A stretch of 10,069 bases of DNA from assembly GCF_000231115.1 (NCBI RefSeq), contig NW_006889869.1, positions 1 to 10,069 on the forward strand. Direction: 5' to 3'. The number at the start of each line of letters is the position of its first letter. The stretch's first letter is position 1. Of the stretch, positions 1 through 7,500 are shown piece after piece. The stretch comes from Vittaforma corneae ATCC 50505 (taxonomy: Eukaryota > Microsporidia > Nosematidae). The notes beneath the pieces are model-generated. The model had not been told where the DNA came from, did no database searches, and was given only the letters and a program-made list of their open reading frames with translations. Position numbers and translations under genes: made by a program.

Positions 1-1309
1 ATGTTATCCTCCTTTTATTAAATATTCATTATTTTTTGTTTACCATACGTCTAAGTTATAAAAATATTTTATACAAAATGATTATAAAAGTTAAAATTTT
101 TAAGAACTAGAACAATTGAAATTTTTGCATAATAGCCAAAAATGAATATAGCTGATTGTTAAGGTGAATAATTATAAAAAAGACTAGGCTCGAATCAATC
201 CCATTTTCGAAATGAAATTTCTCATTATTTTCAAGAAAGCTGGCATGAGCATTGTTTCAAGGACTTTTAAGTTAAAGTTCGAATTTTTTCAATATATAAC
301 TCTAAAAATTTTAAATGATTTAACTATTAAATGAAGAAATTACCCCCATTGACAGCTAATATTCAATTTAATTCTCTGCCTTTAGAGAAATAAAAGTTTT
401 TTTATTAACTGATAATTGTGATTACCATAAGATGTAAAGTTACTATGTTATGGGATGTGCTTAAGAAGAAATAATTCAGAAAAGTATGGAAATAGGGAAA
501 TATTCACTGAGAATCATGCTATTTGGATGAATTAATTCCATCTTAAGAAATATAGTGTACTGATTAACTAAAAAAGTAAAAACGATTGCATTGATGCTTA
601 AGATGCTAAATAGGTTTCAAGCAATGGAAGACTCTGTGGACTTAAGATTTATTATAATTTGAAATTAAGAGAAATCATTGAAAATCTGCAAGGTCTAGAA
701 TTAGGAAAAAAATTAAATGCATTAATCTAAATATATGATATAGTCTACACGTATGCCTTATTGTTTTCTTACACAAGCAATTTTATGAAATAACGTAATA
801 AATTCTGATTGAGTCCACATGGGGCATCTTAATATTTTGCCACAATGTTAGCCATTCTGATAAAGGAAGATATTTAAGATAGAAAAGTCAAAAAAGATGA
901 TGTTTTCAAATTTTAGATGATTGATCTATTCAGAAGATGGAAATCCCATATTTATCTGCTAGCGATTTGCTATTTTTTAAAAAGTTACTTTTTGACATGA
1001 AGTTAATTGTGCATAACCATAAAAGGAGTGATTCGTGAAAAAATTAGAATATTCAAACCCACTTAAAAGAAATTCCAGCTAGAATGTTGCTAAAAAGTGA
1101 AGTTTTAACAAGACAGATGCATCTTTAACTCCAGAATCATGAGATAATTCCACATGCCCAAATAATGCAAATTTTTACACAAAACTGTGGCGTGCCACTC
1201 ATAACTCAAAAAGAAACCAATTCCTACACCAGTAGCAGCAATATATTATTTTATCATCAAAAATGCTATGAGCATAAAAGTTGCATCATTTGACAAATGG
1301 TGTATGTGA
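1..1309. other. AT-rich stretch without a recognisable gene
   Basis: No standard-code open frame above about 65 codons, no tRNA-like cloverleaf and no repeat was found here. CpG is scarce in the first 1.2 kb: about nine by hand count, against roughly 20 expected from base composition. On the minus strand the frame read across 517-1323 has no TGA codon for about 269 codons, but it has many TAA and TAG codons. A TGA-only open frame of that length is within what chance gives at about 2% TGA per codon over six frames. Plus-strand frame 2 from 422 onward is also poor in TGA. I see no support for a functional gene. Confidence 0.6.
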
Positions 1310-1738
1310 ATATTGAATGTAATTCATTCTACAGTAAGCTTGCTTGCATTTTCAATAAAAATACTGCAAAATTCCAAAACATCATTTAGCCGAATTTACG
1401 GATATCGCAAGAAACAACAAAGGTTTGCAACTTCGAAAATTACATAAACGTACAACCATATAAGCACGAAATATGTAGGGCTGATGTGGTACTTGCTCAA
1501 TCATGAGCATGTAGAAGGAACTTTCCAAGTTCTTAATGGATTGTGTCAATATAATATAGATGGAAATGACTGGGCAAGTTTATTTCAATTCAAATAATAA
1601 TGCAATCTACGAATTTTATAACACATAGCATTGAAAATGAAACATAAAAGACGGGTTGTTATTCGGCCAGTATCAATTCAAAATAAAATTAGCTGCCAGT
1701 CCAAATAGACACACAGCTTCATCGATATTAGATAGAAA

Positions 1739-1801
1739 ACTAACAATAAAATATAATATGAATATTTGTTGTGTTTTACATGTTTATACTTTTAGGTAAG
1801 A
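1739..1801 (+). promoter_or_regulatory. Juxtaposed acceptor/donor splice-like junction (candidate recursive splice site)
   Basis: Reading along the plus strand there is ACTAAC at 1739-1744, which fits the yUnAy branch-site pattern. A T-rich tract follows, then TTTTAG ending at 1795, immediately followed by GTAAGA at 1796-1801. An acceptor directly abutting a donor, with no exon between, is the known layout of recursive splice sites in long animal introns. The pyrimidine tract is interrupted by several purines, so this copy is weaker than the one at 7461-7499. It could equally be a plain acceptor starting an exon at 1796, or chance in T-rich DNA. Confidence 0.18.
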
Positions 1802-1820
1802 TTGGTTCTATTTTCTCAAC

Positions 1821-1860
1821 CTGATGCCTGCGCCAATCCCCCATCCCAAATGTATGCGGT
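1821..1860. other. GC-rich patch with a G-rich minus strand
   Basis: About 23 of 40 bases are G or C, in a window that averages roughly 28%. The plus strand carries the C-tracts CCCCC and CCC. The minus strand therefore carries GGG, GGGGG and GG tracts separated by two or three bases, enough for a two-tier G-quadruplex at most. The patch lies inside the 44-codon open piece at 1796-1927, so it may reflect exon-like composition. It may also be the remains of a structured element. No known element is recognised. Confidence 0.3.
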
Positions 1861-2388
1861 CCAAAGACTTATCATTAACTTGAGTCTACTCTGTTGGCAC
1901 ATGCTAAAAAGACTTTTTTTGGAATTTTGAAATACCGCAAGAAAGCAATGTGCATTAAAGTCTAAAATAAAATGCTGCTTTGATGGTATTTCAGTCTTTG
2001 AATGCAAGCATTTGAAATTAAGAAACTTCAAAGTATCAAGTTAAAGAGCCAGGCTTTTATATTATATATTGAATTTCACAAATATTTTCCCTTTACATTA
2101 TTTAAACAATTCTCGATGATACTTTGATGTTGGGCATAGTTATACTTATTGATATAGTATGAATCTGATGAACTTAACCACAGCAGATTAAATTATATAA
2201 TCCCAAAGAAACTATGAAAAGTTTAAATTTCGAGAATAGGTACGTTAATATTATAAAAATTCATCGCGACATTTATTATATAGCTTAGTGCTTTGAATTT
2301 AAAAAATAGTGGGATTGAGACGTTATTAATACATTATTCAAGCGCTAAAACGTAGATTATTAAGGATTTTCAAAGTTATTCGATGGAA

Positions 2389-2410
2389 CTCAATAAATTG
2401 TATATAAATA
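2389..2410 (+). repeat. Short imperfect direct repeat, copy 1
   Basis: This 22-base block, CTCAATAAATTG followed by TATATAAATA, matches the block at 2549-2570 at 20 of 22 positions. Similarity stops at both edges, so there is no longer repeat unit. The block is AT-only apart from three bases, so chance similarity is quite possible. Confidence 0.25.
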
Positions 2411-2548
2411 ATAAGAGAATTGTTCTTAATACCACAAGCTTATTAAATTATCCAATAGTTTCAACATGTTTTTATATCAAATACAAAAAACGCACGCCTG
2501 ACACTTGATATTGAAATGATAAAATTGTTTAAAACTAGTATCCTTCAG

Positions 2549-2570
2549 CTCAAAAAATTGTAAATAAATA
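2549..2570 (+). repeat. Short imperfect direct repeat, copy 2
   Basis: This is the second copy of the block at 2389-2410, lying 160 bases downstream in the same orientation. It differs by two T-to-A changes. No target-site duplication or terminal inverted repeat flanks it. Confidence 0.25.
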
Positions 2571-2848
2571 GGATAATGGCACCGTTAAATTTAAAAGTAT
2601 CATTGGAAATTTACATTTATGTAAAGCTGCATAGGATATACGAGCTCTGCTAAATAATTAATGGTCGACATACTGGACTATTATAAAATGTTTATATCAA
2701 CTAAGTCAATGACAATATGAGCTCGGCCATCATAAATCGTAATTAATAGGCTGAAAGTTAATATTAATACTATTCATAAATGCATAGCCAGATAAAGCAA
2801 ATTACCATCTTAATATTAAATAATGAAGATATACAAAAAATTTTAAAA

Positions 2849-3064
2849 TCAAAAATATGTAGAAAAGCACAACAGCAATAACCTCAAATAAAATGATAAA
2901 TCAATGACAAGTACACCGTTAATTAAGTAATGAAACGAATGAAACCAACGCCAATCAAAAACGCTTCGTACGTTCCCAATTACACATTTGACACATATTC
3001 TTTGATGGAAGTGACATAATTTGCTAACCAAGTGAATCACTCTTTTACATAAATCGAAGCTCAT
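2849..3064 (-). CDS. Small open frame, 71 codons, probably spurious
   Basis: It begins with ATG at 3064 and ends near 2849. The predicted product has an early Cys- and His-containing stretch (CHFHQRICVKC) and a hydrophobic C-terminal third (LINGVLVIDLSFYLRLLLL) that could span a membrane once. I recognise no family. It is one of only two open frames of this size in the window that start with ATG, the other being 5497-5712. Its length is what chance gives at this base composition, there is no partner gene nearby, and I see no promoter beyond generic AT-rich DNA. I list it only because a start codon, a possible membrane segment and an uninterrupted frame coincide. Confidence 0.07.
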   Translation of the reverse strand: MSFDLCKRVIHLVSKLCHFHQRICVKCVIGNVRSVFDWRWFHSFHYLINGVLVIDLSFYLRLLLLCFSTYF

Positions 3065-3106
3065 GGTGTGAAGTGTTATAAATCAAAATTGAGACTTTAA
3101 ACTAAT

Positions 3107-3120
3107 TTAAAGCAACTAAA
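3107..3120 (+). repeat. TTAAAGCAACYAAA motif, copy 1
   Basis: It reads TTAAAGCAACTAAA, 13 of 14 matches to the form at 6981-6994. It belongs to a set of four scattered occurrences, three on the plus strand and one inverted at 5328-5341. Confidence 0.25.
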
Positions 3121-3622
3121 ATTTATACTATAAAGCTATGGAAATAAGAAGAAATATGTTGCCTTTTATTTTAGTGTTATAAAATTTGAAAGTGTTGTTT
3201 ATTTTATATAAACAAAACTCAATGAAATCTACACATAACCAACATGATTGATTGTAACCACCATGCTTCACTTATTTTAGTCCTCTTATATTTGGCCCAA
3301 ATTTATTCAACTTAGCAGCATGGGTATCTTGAAATATTTAGCCCCAACACAAAATCATTTTAACACAATACAATCCTTAGAGATCGCAACATCATCGTCA
3401 AAATTAGTTTAAAAACTAAGTGTGCTAAAGATATAGTTACGTCAGGCTGATTTTTCAAATTTGGTTATAGAATTAAAACAATAAAAGCGAGTAGTATATA
3501 AAATAAATTGTAGTTCTTACAAACTATATCCATATCGATTACTGAAAATTTTTGTATCCATTTAGCATCACCAACTATTATTTTGGTTGTAAAATAATAA
3601 AATATTTTTATATGTGGTGTAC

Positions 3623-3636
3623 TTAAAGCCACCCAA
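3623..3636 (+). repeat. TTAAAGCAACYAAA motif, copy 2
   Basis: It reads TTAAAGCCACCCAA, 12 of 14 matches to the form at 6981-6994. Similarity to that copy extends a little way to both sides: read on the minus strand, both copies encode VALS in a short open frame, with 19 of 24 bases matching. This suggests a degenerate shared ancestor or coincidence. Confidence 0.2.
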
Positions 3637-4537
3637 CATTTAAAATTCAGGAGAATATGATTCAAATTATATTAAAACATTATTATTTAGTGTATATTTA
3701 ATATCTTAATTACATTGGATAGTCTTGATATATTCTAAAAATTTAGCATACATTAATTAAACTTGGTATCTGTTTTTAAAGTCACAATAAACCTATTGCT
3801 CATGTAGCGTATTATATTAATCTATAGGATGTGACAATTATTCTTACGCCTTTACACAAGCATGATAGGAATTCATTTTTATTATAGTTGGTGTTGAATT
3901 ATAGAGCATCAAGTTCTAATCAAGTCCTACTCCGCTTTGAACCATATAATACATTCATGGTTGAACTGTCTCGGCTCGAAATGAACAACCTTTTTATTGT
4001 TGTTAGAGGTTAAAAATTTTTAGTAAAAATGAAGCTTTATATGCACAGAATAGTTTTGGCATCACAGTATATTTTCATATCTTACGATTTTTCTATATTA
4101 CCAACAAATATTCTTATCCTTTATTTACTTAATTGATGGAATTGCTGTTATTTTTATCTATATAAAACCAATAGAATGCATAATAACATATCTACCGCCA
4201 ATCACATTAGCATATTAAATTTTATCACTGTCAAAGTAAATGGTATTTGATTTATGAAATCTTTAATCAAACTGTTATTTGGAAGCGAACTCCGGAGAAT
4301 ATATGTTTAATCATGCAATCAGATTATCGGATGGTGAAATAAAAAATTGATAATTTTTCAAAATAAAAGTCATTTGGGCATAAAGCTAGCGTTTACTATT
4401 TACTCCAAACAAATATTATTATCATCATGTAAGAAACCACATAACATAAAATGAATATACTCGCGATTCCACTTTCACGATATCTATCTCTACCGGTGTT
4501 TAGTAAACGTATCATTTGTGGGTAAATTTTTTACTAA

Positions 4538-4789
4538 TTGTACTACTTCTACTTCCTTAATGAATGGTACACAGAAAATAAGATTTTATGTAGATTATAT
4601 CATGGACTCAATATCAAGCATAGGAAATATGCCAGACAATTATTAACCAAATCGGTCGATAATCAACTACAATATTGCTGGCATCAAAAACCATGTTCAA
4701 GCGTGCTAGTCTTCTCATTCAAAACCTATATTTGCTTCGATAAGACTAAATATTTTATGTGTGGATGGAACAAATTCAACAACGTGTAG
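4538..4789 (+). CDS. Longest standard-code open frame, 83 codons, no ATG near its start
   Basis: It is bounded by TAA at 4535 and TAG at 4787. The first codon is TTG and the only ATG lies near the 3' end, so it is unconvincing as a free-standing gene. The conceptual peptide has three Cys in a loose cluster (CWHQKPC and a later CF) and a Lys/Arg-rich segment (NIKHRKYARQLL), but no known fold is evident. It lies in the same frame as the longer TGA-free stretch 3965-5497, so it may be a fragment of that candidate. Chance is the simplest explanation. Confidence 0.08.
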   Translation: MYYFYFLNEWYTENKILCRLYHGLNIKHRKYARQLLTKSVDNQLQYCWHQKPCSSVLVFSFKTYICFDKTKYFMCGWNKFNNV

Positions 4790-5327
4790 GTTTACAAAAC
4801 TTTGGCTCGTTAGTTGGATTCATTTACAATTATAGTCATCTAAAATTATTGTTGATATGTATGCGGAGATATTCAATAATTAGAAGCAAAAGTTGTGTGG
4901 TTTAGAATGGCAATGACTAACCATCATAATCTATAGGTTTGGCTATTTTTAATAAAATACCTCTTCGATGGCTTAGGTTCATCAAATTGGCCCTTCTATC
5001 AATTCTTGTAAAATTTGCATTAAATTTTTAGTCTATATGCTTTAGAATGTGTAGACACCATAGACTTTGATGGTTTGGAAATTTACACCTATATTTCCTG
5101 CAACCCTATTATATCAACAATAACATTTAAAGTTTATTTCTTAGATCATTACAGCACATATCAAAGTAATCACAATGGTTATTGCGACTTTTATTTTATT
5201 ACACAGTTTAGATACTTATTTTCATCCAAATTCATCTGGAATATAATGCTTGAACATGTCTATTCACAAGAACGTACCACTTAAATGATACAATACACCA
5301 ATCAAAAAACATATGACCTAAAATGGC

Positions 5328-5341
5328 TTTGGTTGCTTTAA
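5328..5341 (-). repeat. TTAAAGCAACYAAA motif, inverted copy
   Basis: The plus strand reads TTTGGTTGCTTTAA, the exact reverse complement of the 14-mer at 6981-6994. Confidence 0.3.
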
Positions 5342-5496
5342 AGAATAAAACTTTTATGTGATCTATTGGCCACAGTATTCCACATACATTTTGAATGCAT
5401 GAATGTTGTTGAATTTTATAAATAACACGTGGAATTCAGCAACTGTGTATAAAATCAACTTGTTCACACGCATTTTTAATTCAAAATTATATTTAA

Positions 5497-5712
5497 ATGA
5501 CAATTCCCCAAGTAAATATAAATGCTTTACATATAATAAACATTAAACTATTCGATGATATTAGCATAATAATGGATGCTATTTATTTTTATAGGTATTT
5601 TATTGTGTCTAAATATCACTATATTGTCGAATCTATTTCAATTAAAATCTCTGGGTTAATACCACAATTTCCACAGAAGTTTTATTGTCGTATTTTACAG
5701 TATCTGCAATAG
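5497..5712 (+). CDS. Small open frame, 71 codons, probably spurious
   Basis: ATG at 5497 overlaps the TGA at 5498 of the upstream frame (ATGA), so it follows the 4856-5497 stretch with a frame change. The frame stops at TAG (5710-5712). If TAG were glutamine it would continue to the TGA at 5758, making 87 residues that end in a small Lys-rich tail. The product is rich in Ile, Tyr and Phe, and I recognise no family. An ATGA overlap can mark translational coupling in compact genomes, or a frameshift in a decayed gene. In this gene-poor DNA it may simply be chance. Confidence 0.08.
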   Translation: MTIPQVNINALHIINIKLFDDISIIMDAIYFYRYFIVSKYHYIVESISIKISGLIPQFPQKFYCRILQYLQ

Positions 5713-5760
5713 TTGCTTCATTCAAAAGTAAAAGCCCCCGGGTATAACCAAGTAAAATGA

Positions 5761-6804
5761 TTAAAATGTGATAAAAATTAAAATTGTTGTTAAATGATTA
5801 TGCTACTATACTTGTTCGCTATACAACAATACATCTAATAATAGCCAAGTATAAAAGAAATTCAAAACTTATCTTCTCAATGAGTTAAACACAACTCAAG
5901 AAATATAACCTTATAGTTCATTAAATAATTTCTAAAATGTATCGTATGGTTGTCTCTAATAAAAGAATGAGTTAGCAAATAATACATAATAGGCTATTTG
6001 CGTCAAAATACATCTCAATATGTAGTCAAATGTTATGGAACGAGTCTAAAAAGAACAATACTATCTCTGGCCATCTCTAATTTCAAGCCTATTTTATCTA
6101 TGAATATGATGTATTTCAAAACATAGTCTGACATATGCCTCATTCTCTTTAAAGCTTTATGGCGTTGTGATATTCTAATAAGTACACTAAAATTTATATA
6201 TTTCCATTTGCAATATATTTCGATAATTTGATTCTATGCAGTCAGAACATGATTATCTAGAAATATCCTTTAGCATTGGTAATTTTTCAACTTTCAAACA
6301 CAAAGGAATCCCATATTTCCTACCACACTACTAGCATTTTGCCGTGATTTCATAGACTAGTGTAGTTACCAATAGTACTTTTTGATGCACTCCTGCTGTT
6401 TTTGTTTGTAAAGAAAATCCTGTTTTAATTAGAAAAGAATCTTCCGACTCTTGTTTAAGACAATTTTACCATTAGATTAAAGATTTTGCATTTAAACATG
6501 ATCAAGAAAATGTGTTAGAAGTTTTTTGATAAAAGTAAAAAATTGGGCATTTCGTGATTAATATTGTTTTGTATAATATTCAGTAAAGAAAAATTACAGA
6601 AACCTATTGATCAAACTTGAATTTGTTTTTGAATGCGAAGCATATTGATGAGTGTTGTTGGAATTGCCTGAACATGCATTATATGAAGCTTGGTGCTGTG
6701 AAATATAGAGAATTCGGAGTGATTAATTTTTGAATATTGATATATTTTGTTCCTCGATACTGAAGATACAATAAGTCAATTATATTGATAACATTAGAAT
6801 TAAC
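5761..6804. other. AT-rich stretch without a recognisable gene
   Basis: I found no open frame above 65 codons, no tRNA, no repeat longer than about ten bases and no transposon end. The deficit of TGA in plus-strand frame 2 ends at about 5500. It is not evident here or further downstream. Confidence 0.6.
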
Positions 6805-6835
6805 TAATCGATCGATATTCATGTAAAAATAAAGG
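6805..6835 (+). repeat. TAATCGATCGA-ATTC-TGTA repeat, copy 1
   Basis: It starts with TAATCGATCGA, then ATTC, then TGTA, then AAAT, in the same order as the block at 6893-6927. It includes ATCGATCGAT at 6807-6816, a perfect 10-base palindrome unusually rich in CpG for this window. This could be a protein-binding site or the edge of a small duplicated element. Confidence 0.4.
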
Positions 6836-6892
6836 AAATGATCAAATCAATAACTTCATGGTTTCTGAACATGTTTGTTTTGTAAGCCTAAA

Positions 6893-6927
6893 TAATCGAT
6901 CGAGTTGATTCTTGTATAAATTAAAAG
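6893..6927 (+). repeat. TAATCGATCGA-ATTC-TGTA repeat, copy 2
   Basis: This direct repeat of 6805-6835 lies 88 bases downstream. The first 11 bases are identical, then there is a 3-base insertion, then ATTC, TGTA and AAAT recur in register with single differences between them. Here the palindrome is cut to ATCGAT/CGATCG. The similarity fades after about 35 bases. Confidence 0.4.
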
Positions 6928-7460
6928 TACATTGTGACGAAATACCTTGTATTCTATATAGATTCGTGGATAAATTGCACTTAAAGCAACCAAAATTTTA
7001 CATTTAAGAGTTTCCACCCTACTTACTCTTTGTAATAATTTCAAAAACAGCCAATTAAAAAAGCATGCTGATTGTGACAAATCGAATATTCAAGAATATT
7101 GTCAATTGAAATTTGTATGCAGAATGACCATTATAAATTTTATTGATCTTGTAATGGGTATAGAATAAATTGAAAATGCCATCTCCCCCAATATTTGCGT
7201 TTATGCTGGAAATATATACTAAAACAGTGCATCTCCGACCTTTATCCGTTAACAATAGTATTAAATGTTGAATTCATATTTAGGGCAGATGTTGGCGTGT
7301 AATGAATAACATATTACGAATATTAATATATTTTTATGCAAACAGTGTGTTATATGAGCTCTCATAGAATTGGGAAAGAAAAGATTTCAAAAGACGATTC
7401 GCTAACATTTAAAAATTAAAGAGAATTGAGAACATCATTATTATAAAACCATTGTATTTG
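6928..7460. other. AT-rich stretch without a recognisable gene
   Basis: Two overlapping minus-strand open frames (6856-7080 and 7055-7255) start with TTG, lie in different frames and have no family resemblance. I regard both as chance. Apart from the 14-base motif at 6981-6994 nothing stands out. Confidence 0.5.
6981..6994 (+). repeat. TTAAAGCAACYAAA motif, reference copy
   Basis: It reads TTAAAGCAACCAAA, an exact match to the reverse complement of 5328-5341 and a near match to 3107-3120 (13/14) and 3623-3636 (12/14). Confidence 0.3.
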
Positions 7461-7499
7461 CTGATTATTAATTCCTTCCTTATTTTCTTTAAGGTAAGT
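7461..7499 (+). promoter_or_regulatory. Candidate recursive (ratchet) splice site
   Basis: In order on the plus strand there is CTGAT at 7461-7465 (fits the yUnAy branch pattern), a tract at 7471-7490 in which 18 of 20 bases are pyrimidines, AAG at 7491-7493 as an acceptor-like AG, and immediately GTAAGT at 7494-7499. The last is the full match to the U1-complementary donor consensus. An acceptor abutting a donor without an intervening exon is the established signature of recursive splicing in long introns of flies and vertebrates. Those sites normally prefer C or T before the acceptor AG, so the A here is a weakness. If real, it would place the window inside a long intron of a plus-strand gene. 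It could also be a plain donor at the end of an exon I cannot see, or chance. Confidence 0.3.
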
Positions 7500-7500
7500 C

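Larger units (their letters stand above)
1310..1927 (+). pseudogene. Possible decayed or recoded coding remnant, function unknown
   Basis: I do not recognise this as any family. Frame 2 runs 206 codons from the TGA at 1307 to the TGA at 1928 without a further TGA, but it contains about eight TAA/TAG codons, at 1445, 1595, 1598, 1619, 1706, 1733, 1754 and 1793. The piece at 1448-1594 is 49 codons without any stop. It has a protein-like residue mix (for example YVGLMWYLL, then NIDGNDWASLF) and about 24% of its codons begin with G. The piece at 1796-1927 is 44 codons without a stop and directly follows a TTTTAG acceptor-like site. Six CpGs cluster at 1391-1468, in contrast with the CpG-poor DNA before it. 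Against coding: over 1310-1807 as a whole, G is about equally frequent at the three codon positions. It could be a remnant of a mobile element, a ciliate-code gene with glutamine at TAA/TAG, a set of short exons, or chance. Confidence 0.15.
1931..3964. other. AT-rich stretch without a recognisable gene
   Basis: There is no named gene, tRNA or transposon end here. The only standard-code open frames above 65 codons are on the minus strand, at 2849-3064 (ATG start) and 3465-3665 (TTG start); both are at the length expected by chance. Plus-strand frame 2 is again poor in TGA (2117, 2150, 2294, 2894, 3245, 3863, 3938, 3962). CpG is less scarce at about 2230-3060 than in the first kilobase. GAGCTC occurs at 2642 and again near 2719, flanked so that CGAGCTC and GAGCTCG form a 7-base inverted pair. 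Confidence 0.5.
3965..5497 (+). pseudogene. Frame open only if TAA/TAG are sense codons; possible recoded or decayed gene
   Basis: Frame 2 runs 296 codons (3965-4852), meets one TGA at 4853, then runs 214 more codons (4856-5497) to the TGA at 5498. It contains about 25 TAA/TAG codons, which would be glutamine in the Tetrahymena/Oxytricha/Paramecium nuclear code, or in karyorelict codes where TGA can also be tryptophan. In 4856-5497 G is commoner at first codon positions (about 18%) than at second or third (about 11% and 10%), a mild coding-like gradient. In 3965-4560 first-position G is only about 12%. The conceptual product is rich in Tyr, Phe, Gln, Cys and Trp and poor in Asp and Glu. I recognise no domain. 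A 296-codon stretch without TGA is near the longest expected by chance over six frames, so this is a weak candidate. Confidence 0.15.

Noticed and set aside
187..200. GGCTCGAATC, resembling a tRNA B-box.
   Set aside because: No matching A-box, acceptor stem or anticodon arm can be drawn around it.
517..1323. Minus-strand frame without TGA for about 269 codons, including a Gly-rich hydrophobic piece at 1108-1245.
   Set aside because: TAA and TAG are frequent, the stop-free piece is only 46 codons, and the minus-strand frames show no TGA skew overall (71, 62, 63).
1816..2031. Minus-strand open frame of 71 codons overlapping the GC-rich patch.
   Set aside because: It starts with TTG, resembles no family, and its length is at the chance expectation. 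The plus strand is at least as open over part of the same stretch.
2471..2700. TTTATATCAA at 2471-2480 and 2691-2700 as a repeat.
   Set aside because: It is a ten-base low-complexity AT-rich match, expected many times by chance in this window.
2641..2725. CGAGCTC and GAGCTCG as arms of a terminal inverted repeat.
   Set aside because: The match is only 7 bases with a 70-base loop, no flanking target duplication and no extension of the arms.
3465..3665. Minus-strand open frame of 66 codons, hydrophobic.
   Set aside because: It has a TTG start, no family resemblance and chance-level length. Its Ile, Leu and Phe richness follows from AT-rich DNA.
5075..5284. Plus-strand open frame of 69 codons.
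   Set aside because: It has a TTG start and is only a piece of the longer frame-2 stretch already described, so it has no independent support as a gene.
6856..7255. Two overlapping minus-strand open frames (6856-7080 and 7055-7255) as a frameshifted gene.
   Set aside because: Both have TTG starts, they lie in different frames without a slippery site, and neither resembles a known protein.
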